Of a stretch of DNA of 20,996 nucleotides, positions 8,099-14,823 are shown in pieces. Made by a program: the position numbers and the translations under genes. The notes under the pieces are model-generated. The model ran no database searches and had not been told where the DNA came from. It was given only the letters and a program-made list of their open reading frames with translations. The stretch comes from a bacterium (GTDB lineage: Bacteria; Krumholzibacteriota; Krumholzibacteriia; Krumholzibacteriales; WJIX01): contig JAGHBT010000236.1 of NCBI GenBank assembly GCA_021160845.1, forward strand, positions 1-20,996. The letters are read 5' to 3'. The stretch's first letter is position 1; every line of letters begins with the position of its first letter.

Positions 8099-8659
8099 GT
8101 GTATGTTAAAAGTATGGTGATAGGTGATATTGGATTAACTTATCGGACAAGAGACGCGGTTAATCGTGTTGTTAGAATTATGGCATTTGCTCTTTTTGCA
8201 GCTCTTGGAGCGCAGTTTGCCGTATGGCTTCCATTTACACCCGTGCCGGTTACCATGCAGACACTCTTCGTTGTGTTGGCCGGGATTATTCTCGGTCCGC
8301 GCGATGGGTTCTATGCCATGCTTTCATACCTCGTTTTGGGTATATCAGGGGCGCCTGTCTTTGCCGGGCTAAGTTTCGGTCCTGTCGTTCTGTTTGGCCC
8401 CACAGGAGGCTATTTATTGGCTTTTCCTGCAGCGGCCTTCTTGGCCGGATATCTTAGTGAGATTGGCGGAAAGAAACCGTTAGCATCGGCTCTTGGAATT
8501 GTTGCAGGGTTGATGCTTATTCTGATTGTAGGAACAGCTCATCTTTCCCTGATAACGGGATTGTCTGTTTCGGATGCCTTATCTTTGGCTGTTGTTCCGT
8601 TTATTGTGGTGGAACTTGTTAAGTTTCTGATCGCTTTCTTCCTGATGACGGGGAAATAG
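8099..8659 (+). CDS. bioY: BioY, biotin transporter substrate-binding (S) component
   Basis: This is the integral-membrane S component of an ECF-type biotin transporter. It captures biotin and docks with an energising module (T and A components). It has 186 residues and about six hydrophobic segments. The family signature FTPVPVTMQTL is intact near residue 47, followed by GIILGPRDGFYAMLSYLVLG, GISGAPVFAG and FGPTGGYLLAF, all typical of BioY. The start is taken as the GTG at 8099, preceded by GGGAGAAGGGC; an in-frame ATG at 8114 is possible. No bioM or bioN genes are nearby, so it may work alone or with a shared ECF module. I saw no BirA-type operator upstream. The 155 bases between this gene and 7943 hold no other gene that I can support. 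Confidence 0.93.
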   Translation: MYVKSMVIGDIGLTYRTRDAVNRVVRIMAFALFAALGAQFAVWLPFTPVPVTMQTLFVVLAGIILGPRDGFYAMLSYLVLGISGAPVFAGLSFGPVVLFGPTGGYLLAFPAAAFLAGYLSEIGGKKPLASALGIVAGLMLILIVGTAHLSLITGLSVSDALSLAVVPFIVVELVKFLIAFFLMTGK

Positions 8660-8702
8660 CGGAATATCCAATCGCAAGTTCATTTAACCTTGTAGAATTT
8701 AT

Positions 8703-8735
8703 GGGGGATACCTTTTTTAAGACACCCCCCGTTTT
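8703..8735 (+). terminator. possible intrinsic terminator after bioY
   Basis: A G5 run (8703-8707) can pair with a C6 run (8725-8730) across a 17-base loop, and the right arm is followed by GTTTTAT. It lies 44 bases after the bioY stop. The stem is short and GC-only, so this is a modest call. Confidence 0.35.
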
Positions 8736-8751
8736 ATCTGAGTGTTTCCGT

Positions 8752-8783
8752 GGCTGCGTTTGGTCAACTTTTCAAACGCAGCC
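8752..8783. terminator. perfect 11-bp inverted repeat between convergent genes
   Basis: GGCTGCGTTTG at 8752-8762 is perfectly complementary to CAAACGCAGCC at 8773-8783, with a 10-base loop. It sits between the convergent 3' ends of bioY and the symporter, 17 bases past the symporter stop. Neither side has a strong T-tract, so it may act as an mRNA-end hairpin for both genes and not as a classic intrinsic terminator. Confidence 0.5.
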
Positions 8784-8799
8784 GATTTGAAAGAGAGGA

Positions 8800-10266
8800 T
8801 TAACTTCTTACGGTAGGTTCTTTTTTCGGTAAGGCGTAGGTGGTTATTACAGCTACAGCCCCGGCGACGACAAATGTCATAACTCTTGAGGTTATCATTT
8901 TTTCCATCCCTGTGCTTATCCATATGATTGTAAATAGCATCCCGGCAATAATTGTAACGATAACGGCTCTACCATGGAATCTTTTCCAGAATAGTGTAAA
9001 AAGTATTACGATCGAAAATGTACCCCCAATCCCCGCCCACACGTAACCTACCAGTGTGTAAATCAGATGTGTGGGGGAAAGATAGGCGGCAGCGAGAGCA
9101 ATGGCTGCTAATATGGCTGTGGCGATTCGAGAATGAAGAAGTCCCTTTATATCGGTTTTACCCCTGGATTTAAGGGCTGGTTTTATGATGTTTTCTGAAA
9201 GTTCTGTTGATGAGAGTATCAGGAGAGAGTCGGCGGTTGATATCATCGCCGCTATCGCTCCGGTTATGAGAACAGCCGCTATTGCCGGGGGAAAGATTTT
9301 AAGCATTACGGCAGGCATTACGTATTCCTGATCCTCCAGACCTGTGGGCCCAAAAAAACATATACCCAGCCAGCCGATTGAAAGCGCTCCCATATATGCA
9401 AGTATCGTCCATATAATACCTACCGCGCAACCCTGTTTGGCCTGCCGGGGGTTTTTTATAGCCATAAAGCGCATGCTTAGCTGAGGCTGTCCGCCCAGAT
9501 ATCCGAAGAACCATGATAGCCCACCCATTATCACAATCCCGGCGGCGAACCCCGAAGCGGCACCGGTCATAGAGCTGTAGTTAATCCCGGCTTTTGATAT
9601 TGCCATCGGGATTGATTGAGCGAAGATGTCGGGATTTGAGCTAACCGCAATTATTCCGAAAATCGGGCCTGCAACAAGAGCGGTAATCATCACAATAGCC
9701 TGAACCGCGTCAGTATAAACCACGCTTCTGAACCCGCCGTATATTGTGTATGGAATTATAATAATAGCCGTTATCAGCATTCCAAGCCTGGGGTTGATAT
9801 GGAACATAGCGTGCAGTATTTTGCCTCCACCCAAAAATTGCGCCCCGATGTAGAAGAAAAAGAAAAAGACAATTGTAAGGCTTGCGACTGTACGGATCGA
9901 TCTTTCGGAAGCGCTATGTTTCTTGGCGATATACCCGACAAATGTATTAACATCGTACTTTTCGGCTTCATCCCGCAGCTTAAGCGCGATAGCCAGCCAG
10001 CAGACAATTATTCCAACCACACAACCCAGAGCTGTCCACATTCCGGTAAGTCCTGAAGCATACGCTAACCCGGGGAGACCGAGAAGCGCCCATGAGGATT
10101 CCCCCGTCGCTCGTTCTGACAGAGCGGCAATCCATCCCGGAAGATTTCTCCCGGCGATCGCGTAATCCGAGTTTGTTTTCACTTTTCTGCCCTGATATAA
10201 ACCCCAGAGTATGAGTAGAAGGAGATAGCCGATCATTACGAAGAGTATTTGAGTGTTATTTTCCAT
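8800..10266 (-). CDS. sodium:solute symporter family protein, PutP-like, 488 aa
   Basis: This is a secondary transporter of the SSS family (LeuT fold) importing a solute with sodium. It is full length, with about 13 hydrophobic segments. PutP-like features are YAIAGRNLPGWIAALS near residue 40, YTIYGGFRSVVYTDAVQA near 175-192 with the conserved Asp, and AAMISTADSLLILSS in the eighth core helix, whose Ser-Thr pair corresponds to the sodium-site residues S340/T341 of E. coli PutP. In the first core helix the segment equivalent to ASDMSGW of PutP reads ATGESSW, so the position of the sodium-site Asp55 is Gly with Glu next to it. The substrate may therefore not be proline. AAAGGAAC precedes the ATG. 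Its neighbours give no hint of the substrate. Confidence 0.92.
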   Translation of the reverse strand: MENNTQILFVMIGYLLLLILWGLYQGRKVKTNSDYAIAGRNLPGWIAALSERATGESSWALLGLPGLAYASGLTGMWTALGCVVGIIVCWLAIALKLRDEAEKYDVNTFVGYIAKKHSASERSIRTVASLTIVFFFFFYIGAQFLGGGKILHAMFHINPRLGMLITAIIIIPYTIYGGFRSVVYTDAVQAIVMITALVAGPIFGIIAVSSNPDIFAQSIPMAISKAGINYSSMTGAASGFAAGIVIMGGLSWFFGYLGGQPQLSMRFMAIKNPRQAKQGCAVGIIWTILAYMGALSIGWLGICFFGPTGLEDQEYVMPAVMLKIFPPAIAAVLITGAIAAMISTADSLLILSSTELSENIIKPALKSRGKTDIKGLLHSRIATAILAAIALAAAYLSPTHLIYTLVGYVWAGIGGTFSIVILFTLFWKRFHGRAVIVTIIAGMLFTIIWISTGMEKMITSRVMTFVVAGAVAVITTYALPKKEPTVRS

Positions 10267-10301
10267 ATCTGTTCCTTTCCGAATTTATTCTTTAGTCCGT
10301 A

Positions 10302-10331
10302 AGTTTAAAACAGGTGGGTGAATAAAGTCAA
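10302..10331 (-). promoter_or_regulatory. candidate sigma70-type promoter for the symporter
   Basis: On the minus strand TTGACT (10326-10331) is followed after 18 bases by TAAACT (10302-10307). The -10 box lies 35 bases upstream of the symporter ATG at 10266. The -35 box matches the consensus at five of six positions and the -10 box at four. Confidence 0.4.
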
Positions 10332-10576
10332 TCGGAGAAGGCGGTATGTTGATGATGTCGAAATATGGGGGTTCTTTCTTATTTCAACCTTGAGTAAAAT
10401 TTGGGAATATCTTCATGGAAACAGGCATGGGTTCACTCTGTTTCTCGGATTTTGCTTCATAATTAGATCAAATGGGCGAAATAGTATATGCGGCGATGAC
10501 TTGTGGCAGCGCCTGTAGGTTGGTGATTTGAACTGATTAAATTAAACTTGTTGGATCAATCGTCAATAGCAGTGTT

Positions 10577-10605
10577 TTGCGAAGCGATTGTTCTGGTTTT
10601 AGATT
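10577..10605 (+). promoter_or_regulatory. weak candidate promoter before the PAS-domain gene
   Basis: TTGCGA (10577-10582) and TAGATT (10600-10605) are 17 bases apart and each matches the sigma70 consensus at four of six positions. Transcription would begin near 10612, which favours the ATG at 10630 as the translation start. Confidence 0.3.
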
Positions 10606-10629
10606 CGATAGATGGGAGCAATTACGAGT

Positions 10630-11082
10630 ATGACAAGAAGATCCATAATTGGTGACATTGAAGAACTCAGGAAAAATGCCGAGCGTTTCCGTGTTGCGGC
10701 TATTTGCGCGAGTGATTTGACATACGAGTGGAATGGCAAAACAGGGCATATGGAATGGTCTGGAGATATCGAAAAGGCTTTAGGGATAAAGAATAGGGAT
10801 TTCCCCGAAGATATTACCGGCTGGCTGAATTTAATTCATCCGGACGACAGGGAAATGGTAGTTTCGACTGTTGAAAATCAAATAAAATGCGGCGGTTCAA
10901 TATACCTCGAATGCAGGATAAAACACAAGACACGCAAGTGGGTGGATTTCAAATGCAGGGGTAGGACTATTGAAGGGGATGACGGAAAACCTGAAAAACT
11001 AATAGGAACATGTACTGACGTGACAGATTCTAAAAAGACAGTAAAGCACTTGCTTAAGAGTGAAGTTAAAAACCGATTATGA
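10630..11082 (+). CDS. PAS-domain protein, probably the N-terminal remnant of a sensor kinase
   Basis: The product (150 residues from this ATG, 156 from the ATG at 10612) is a single PAS fold-3 sensor domain and little else. Recognisable pieces are TYEWNGKTGHMEWSGDIEKALG, LNLIHPDDREMV, YLECRIKHKTRKWVDF and the closing PAC motif IGTCTDVTDSKK. In complete sensors that last motif leads into another PAS or a histidine-kinase domain. Here the frame hits a TGA at 11080-11082 shortly after a helical linker (KTVKHLLKSEVKNRL). The same frame continues with more plausible coding sequence (next entry). The ATG at 10630 has GGGAG about 11 bases upstream; the one at 10612 has none. It may be expressed as a free PAS domain, but a broken kinase gene fits better. 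Confidence 0.65.
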   Translation: MTRRSIIGDIEELRKNAERFRVAAICASDLTYEWNGKTGHMEWSGDIEKALGIKNRDFPEDITGWLNLIHPDDREMVVSTVENQIKCGGSIYLECRIKHKTRKWVDFKCRGRTIEGDDGKPEKLIGTCTDVTDSKKTVKHLLKSEVKNRL

Positions 11083-11226
11083 ATGAAGGCAGGATGGCTG
11101 AAGGCGGAAATAGCAGAGGAAATTATAGAACTGGTAAAACCCGGGGAAAGCAAGGCAGACGAGAAAGCTTTTAGCTTGAATGAAATTATAGAGGGGATGC
11201 TTATTCTTCTTCAATCAACGGGCTAA
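11083..11226 (+). pseudogene. possible histidine-kinase remnant continuing the PAS frame after a TGA
   Basis: Directly after the PAS gene's TGA, and in the same frame, an ATG opens 47 codons ending at TAA 11224-11226. The end of the peptide, with FSLNEIIEGMLILLQSTG, resembles the segment between the HisKA and ATPase domains of PAS-histidine kinases (a ...LNEVI.GM..LL... pattern). The phosphoacceptor His and the ATPase domain are absent. I read this as a remnant of a kinase that lost parts by deletion and a nonsense change. The alternative is a small independent ORF without a ribosome-binding site. It overlaps the converging gene's stop by four bases. Confidence 0.4.
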
Positions 11227-12074
11227 TTTATAGAGAGAATAAAGTCAAAACGCGATTTATAATTGTCAATACAATATGAGTAGCGAAAACCGGCGCTGAT
11301 TCTGATATATTTATTGGTCATAAGATAACTCTCAAGTGGCAGTTCCACTCCAACAGATCGATATATCAGGGTTTTCTGATTATCCTTGGTTAGTCCGTAA
11401 TCAAAGAAGAGGTTGCAGTTTATTCTCTTGAGGTAATAGATTTTCCATATAGAGAAGTTTGTGTTCATGACGGGGAATGTATAGTTAGCGGCAAGTCTGT
11501 AGTAATTATCCAGAATTTTTTCGTCACTCTCTATGTACCCGCGTGGAAAGAAAATGTTGTTACTCCATGTGTAGGTATTGCTCTGTTTTTGTCTTTCATA
11601 TGTGCCCTCAAAATGGAAGCTGTCGTGATTGAAAATGCCCGGTAGAAATAATCTCGATCTTATATTCAGTTTTCTGTTCTGTACGATGTGTCTTCCTTCA
11701 TGAACGGCGAGGGTTTTATACCATTCCATGCCCGAAAAGGCCGAAGGGGTACTATGCCAGAGTGACATTAGGGGAACATAGTTTACAAATCCGTTAGAGT
11801 CTGTTGACTGATTAATAAGTACGACGTGCACCGAGCTGTATTCTGATTCCATTGTAGTCTTTTGGCAACGGGCAAAATGTTCCAGCAGGTTTGCTACACG
11901 CTGAGCCTCTGCCTCGATCTCTGCGGGAAAGATTATTTCAAAGTGCCTGGTTTTTATCTCTTTCCATTTTATGTTGGGGGGGGATTGTCCCATGACTCTG
12001 CCAGAATAGCTCCAAAGAGACAGCAGTATAATTACTGAAAGGATAATTGTTTTTGTTCGCGCGGTTAGTGTCAT
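11223..12074 (-). CDS. secreted HExxH metallopeptidase-like protein joined to an outer-membrane barrel end; likely internal deletion
   Basis: The N-terminus has a signal-peptide-like stretch (residues about 8-30). Residues 40-140 resemble peptidase-MA-like zinc metallopeptidases, with the motif HEGRH at 125-129 in LAVHEGRHIVQ. From about residue 143 the sequence changes to what looks like the last strands of an outer-membrane beta-barrel (NNIFFPRGY, then alternating aromatic strands to the end at residue 283). Larger proteins with this layout, as I recall them, have a long middle with a third zinc-ligand region and a TolB-like propeller before the barrel. Here it appears to be missing in frame, near nucleotide 11650. 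No Shine-Dalgarno sequence precedes the ATG. It may be a nonfunctional deletion derivative. The family assignment is moderate. Confidence 0.6.
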   Translation of the reverse strand: MTLTARTKTIILSVIILLSLWSYSGRVMGQSPPNIKWKEIKTRHFEIIFPAEIEAEAQRVANLLEHFARCQKTTMESEYSSVHVVLINQSTDSNGFVNYVPLMSLWHSTPSAFSGMEWYKTLAVHEGRHIVQNRKLNIRSRLFLPGIFNHDSFHFEGTYERQKQSNTYTWSNNIFFPRGYIESDEKILDNYYRLAANYTFPVMNTNFSIWKIYYLKRINCNLFFDYGLTKDNQKTLIYRSVGVELPLESYLMTNKYIRISAGFRYSYCIDNYKSRFDFILSIN

Positions 12075-12359
12075 AAGAATATATTTGTCTAAAACGCAGT
12101 GTTTCTCAAGATAATAGGTAAATTACTGAATAAATCCAATCTGATTATTTTGCTAGATGAACGAAAATTTTATTGTAAGTGCGGTTCGTAGTTGATATAG
12201 TCCCTTTTTGAAGGGAAAAGGTTGATTAATTGCGTAAAATTTAAAGGAGGTTGAATTTTATTTGACAGGGCAATTTTAGTTCTGATCACTACAAATTGTT
12301 ATTGATATAAAGTAGTGTTGACCCGAGCAAGGAGTCTGTAAATAAAAAAGGAGCTTGCG
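12075..12359. other. 285-base divergent intergenic region
   Basis: This AT-rich stretch lies between two divergent genes. A TTGACA at 12262-12267 has no good -10 box at the right distance, and TATAAA at 12306-12311 has no good -35 box, so no promoter is called. The AGGAG at 12350-12354 serves the downstream PH-domain gene. I see no RNA gene or repeat. Confidence 0.5.
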
Positions 12360-12959
12360 ATGGAAAAAAAGATAAAGCCCGATAAAAGGTATTTTACCAA
12401 GTGTCTCTGGATCCTGATGACTATTTCAGGTTTTGTCATTATAACGGTAGCGATTACCCATTTGGCCATTTATTTGGCGGGTGGAAATCCTCAGGCGATA
12501 AAGATTATCTGGCCGGTGGGTATTGGAATAGTATTAGTCATGTGGATTATCCCCTATCCGATTGTAAGGCTCTGGATCAGGAACCTTGAGTACATAATAC
12601 GCGAAGACCGTATAACAATACACAAGGGGATACTTACAAAAACAAAACAGAATATTCCTCTTCGTTCGGTGACTGATTTCGCGTTAAGCAGAACAATTTA
12701 TGATCGCATTCTCGGCATAGGTTCAATAAAAATCCAAACAGCGGGGCAGTCTCAATCAGCCTCAGGGTATGAGGGATACCTGTCGGGGCTTCTCGACTAT
12801 GAATCATTACATAATGAATTAAGAGAAAAAGTGAGGGTATTACACCCGGGTTCCGGGGCTTTAACAACGGAGGAACCTCTTGGGGAATCCGGGGACAATC
12901 TTCTCGGGCAGATACTGGATGAGCTGAAGAAAATCAGACAAGGTATCGAAAGGCAATAG
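12360..12959 (+). CDS. PH-domain membrane protein (bacterial PH2/DUF304, YdbS-like), 199 aa
   Basis: The protein has two transmembrane segments (about residues 13-40 and 48-70) followed by a bacterial pleckstrin-homology domain of the DUF304/YdbS type (about 75-130). The domain hallmark is clear: EDRITIHKGILTKTKQNIPLR, given here in parts as EDRITIHKGIL and IPLRSVTDFALSRTIYDRILGIGSI-type sequence ending in IKIQTAG. The C-terminal 65 residues are polar and end in an amphipathic helix (ILDELKKIRQGIE). Its biochemical role is unknown; relatives are membrane-anchored proteins of the cell envelope. The ATG at 12360 has AAGGAG seven bases upstream. It stands alone and converges on the lipoprotein gene downstream. 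Confidence 0.85.
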   Translation: MEKKIKPDKRYFTKCLWILMTISGFVIITVAITHLAIYLAGGNPQAIKIIWPVGIGIVLVMWIIPYPIVRLWIRNLEYIIREDRITIHKGILTKTKQNIPLRSVTDFALSRTIYDRILGIGSIKIQTAGQSQSASGYEGYLSGLLDYESLHNELREKVRVLHPGSGALTTEEPLGESGDNLLGQILDELKKIRQGIERQ

Positions 12960-12993
12960 TGAATTGGTGTTTACATTCTCTATTCAACATGAT

Positions 12994-13022
12994 CTTCAAC
13001 CGGTTTTCCAAACCGGTTGAAG
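12994..13022. terminator. perfect 13-bp hairpin between convergent genes
   Basis: CTTCAACCGGTTT (12994-13006) pairs perfectly with AAACCGGTTGAAG (13010-13022) across a three-base loop. It lies 34 bases after the PH-domain stop and 53 bases after the converging lipoprotein stop, so it can serve both transcripts. There is no strong T-tract on either side. A transcription or mRNA-stability hairpin is likely. Confidence 0.6.
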
Positions 13023-13075
13023 TTGCATTCTGTATTGTTCTTGAATCGCATAGTACTTTAATTTCAACTTTTTGT

Positions 13076-14713
13076 CTATGATCCTTCGTTTAACATGATT
13101 GTATAGCTCCATGTCATCGGGTTGGTGCCTCCGTTAGGATCGCTCCCCGAACCGGAGTCTGTCCCTCCGTTCTCCCATGGAACTGTTACAACGATATACT
13201 GGGCCATCATCGACGATTCGAGAAGGCCGAAGATCGGGTAATCGAAATCTTCCTCGCTGCTTTCCCAAACGCAATGAAGTGTAAATGATATAGGCATAGA
13301 CATGGATATTACCATGAATTCGAGATTATTCCCCACCTTTGCTCCAGTTACGACAACGGAGAATTCTGGTGCAATCATGTTTTGTTCTCCGCACCTGGTA
13401 GCTATAGACAGATCGACATTGTGTGATCCTGTTCCTGTGCCTGTGACAACACCTTCATCGATCGACAGGTTCAGAGAGATAGAAACGTTATCGGTAAAGA
13501 CATACATTGGTTCGTCTCCCTCATCGAGAACAAATGCTATGTTCATATCGGCCGTCCAGGAGTCGCTGATCTCTATCTGTGCTGCGCCGTCGGGGTTCTC
13601 CTGATCGTTACATGTTGTGAGCGAAGCCCTGATCGACTCGGTTCCTTCGTCATCTCCGGCTGTAAAAGTGGTAAGAGCCTTACCATTCTCATCTACAGCG
13701 CCTGTGGGAGGGCTCACTGTTCCAAGTCCGCCGAGCGATTCGAACGATACCTGGCTACCCTTCATCGCCTCGTCATCGCAGGTCACCGTTGCTGTCACCT
13801 CGCTCGCCTCGTTCGTGCCGATCATAGCCGGATCGGCCGATACGGTTACTTCAGGGGCGCAGCATTCTAGATATGCGTGGATCTCAAGGTTGTAATTCTT
13901 GTCTATAACGCCGGACTGGACAAGTTCAAAGGCTTTATAGAAAATAACATCATGATTCGACGTTTCCCCCTCCATTACATATGGAATGCCCTGGTAATGA
14001 GGACCGTCAGGATAATGCATTACATCATAAGCCAACCCCAGCCTGAGCCCGACGACCTTGTAACAATCACCCTCGTACACTCCCTTCCTGTTCATATTAG
14101 TTACATTCGATTTAAACCATGATATATAGCTCGCGAAGGCTGACTCAGCGGTGGAGCCATCTCCGAAATTATCGTGGAAATTATCAAATACATTTGTGAC
14201 TACCGAAAAAAGAGAGAAATGTGTTACTTCGACCGTTAATGATTCTCCGCCGAGAGCTACAGTGACATCTCCTTCGACCTCGCACCACCGGTTTTCTGAT
14301 TCGTCCCAGTAGAAAACAGTCGCTTCTTCCCCCGTACCAAGTGGAGGATCGACTGGAATCTTTATCGTCACCGGAATCGCGAACTGTGTTCCTGACGGCT
14401 TGAATTCTGCTCCTCCCATCAGAGGCAGGAATGTCTGATTGTCGAGAGGGAGATCGTCCTTAGCCAAAATCGTATTGACGGTGATGATAACATCGCTGCT
14501 GAGCGCTTCGGCTGGAATCGTCACCGACGCTCCTCCGCTGTCTGTGACCGTTCCTCCATCCGGCCCGACAGTACTGTTCCCCGGGTTGGTTACAGAGTTG
14601 CTGTCTCCACCGCAACCCTGTAAAGTGAGCGATAATAACAACAGCAGCACCAATGAAAATATTCTCATTCTATTCTTTACCGCCGAGATCCCAAACAGTA
14701 CATTTCTGTTCAT
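13076..14713 (-). CDS. lipoprotein with ZU5-like and Ig-like (Big_1) domains, 545 aa
   Basis: This is a predicted surface or periplasmic lipoprotein. The ATG at 14713 is chosen because GGAG precedes it by six bases; a longer in-frame start at 14740 has none. Hydrophobic residues 18-31 lead to the lipobox LQGC with Cys34. Residues about 48-170 form a ZU5-like domain (GPDGGTV, ASVTIPAEAL, and the closing VTHFSLFSVV). Residues 175-285 are a unique section with a Cys pair at 284-285 (ECCAPE). Residues about 287-370 match a bacterial Ig-like domain of the intimin/invasin type (VTVSADPAMIGTNEASEVTATV, abbreviated as SADPAMIG, and ENGKALTTFTAG). The C-terminal 170 residues are beta-rich and end in a Gly/Ser-rich stretch. 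A role in adhesion or envelope structure is inferred only from the domains. Confidence 0.82.
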   Translation of the reverse strand: MNRNVLFGISAVKNRMRIFSLVLLLLLSLTLQGCGGDSNSVTNPGNSTVGPDGGTVTDSGGASVTIPAEALSSDVIITVNTILAKDDLPLDNQTFLPLMGGAEFKPSGTQFAIPVTIKIPVDPPLGTGEEATVFYWDESENRWCEVEGDVTVALGGESLTVEVTHFSLFSVVTNVFDNFHDNFGDGSTAESAFASYISWFKSNVTNMNRKGVYEGDCYKVVGLRLGLAYDVMHYPDGPHYQGIPYVMEGETSNHDVIFYKAFELVQSGVIDKNYNLEIHAYLECCAPEVTVSADPAMIGTNEASEVTATVTCDDEAMKGSQVSFESLGGLGTVSPPTGAVDENGKALTTFTAGDDEGTESIRASLTTCNDQENPDGAAQIEISDSWTADMNIAFVLDEGDEPMYVFTDNVSISLNLSIDEGVVTGTGTGSHNVDLSIATRCGEQNMIAPEFSVVVTGAKVGNNLEFMVISMSMPISFTLHCVWESSEEDFDYPIFGLLESSMMAQYIVVTVPWENGGTDSGSGSDPNGGTNPMTWSYTIMLNEGS

Positions 14714-14793
14714 TTTTTCTCCTTGTCCGGACATAACCATTCTTCAAAAAAACCATTTCAATTATTAGACTTGACAACGAAGGCAAATGACAC

Positions 14794-14823
14794 AAAATAT
14801 GTATGGGTTTACCCCCATATTTT
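14794..14823 (-). terminator. possible terminator at the end of the PanF-like symporter gene
   Basis: Two alternative hairpins overlap the symporter stop codon: TATGGG (14802-14807) with CCCATA (14814-14819), and AAAATATG (14794-14801) with CATATTTT (14816-14823). On the minus strand the downstream side reads CATATTTTGTG, a modest T-rich tail. It would separate the symporter from the lipoprotein gene that follows. Confidence 0.3.

Larger units (their letters stand above)
10267..10611. other. 345-base divergent intergenic region without a supported gene
   Basis: This region separates the symporter gene (minus) from the PAS-domain gene (plus). It holds a candidate promoter for each, listed separately. 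A 66-codon GTG-initiated frame at 10318-10518 has no ribosome-binding site and an unremarkable sequence, and I do not consider it a gene. I found no tRNA, repeat or clear RNA element here. Confidence 0.6.

Noticed and set aside
10318..10518. 66-codon GTG frame in the divergent spacer
   Set aside because: There is no ribosome-binding site, no recognisable motif and an implausible composition. Treated as chance.
12262..12311. Promoter for the PH-domain gene from TTGACA at 12262 or TATAAA at 12306
   Set aside because: Neither box has a partner with acceptable sequence at 16-18 bases, so no promoter is called.
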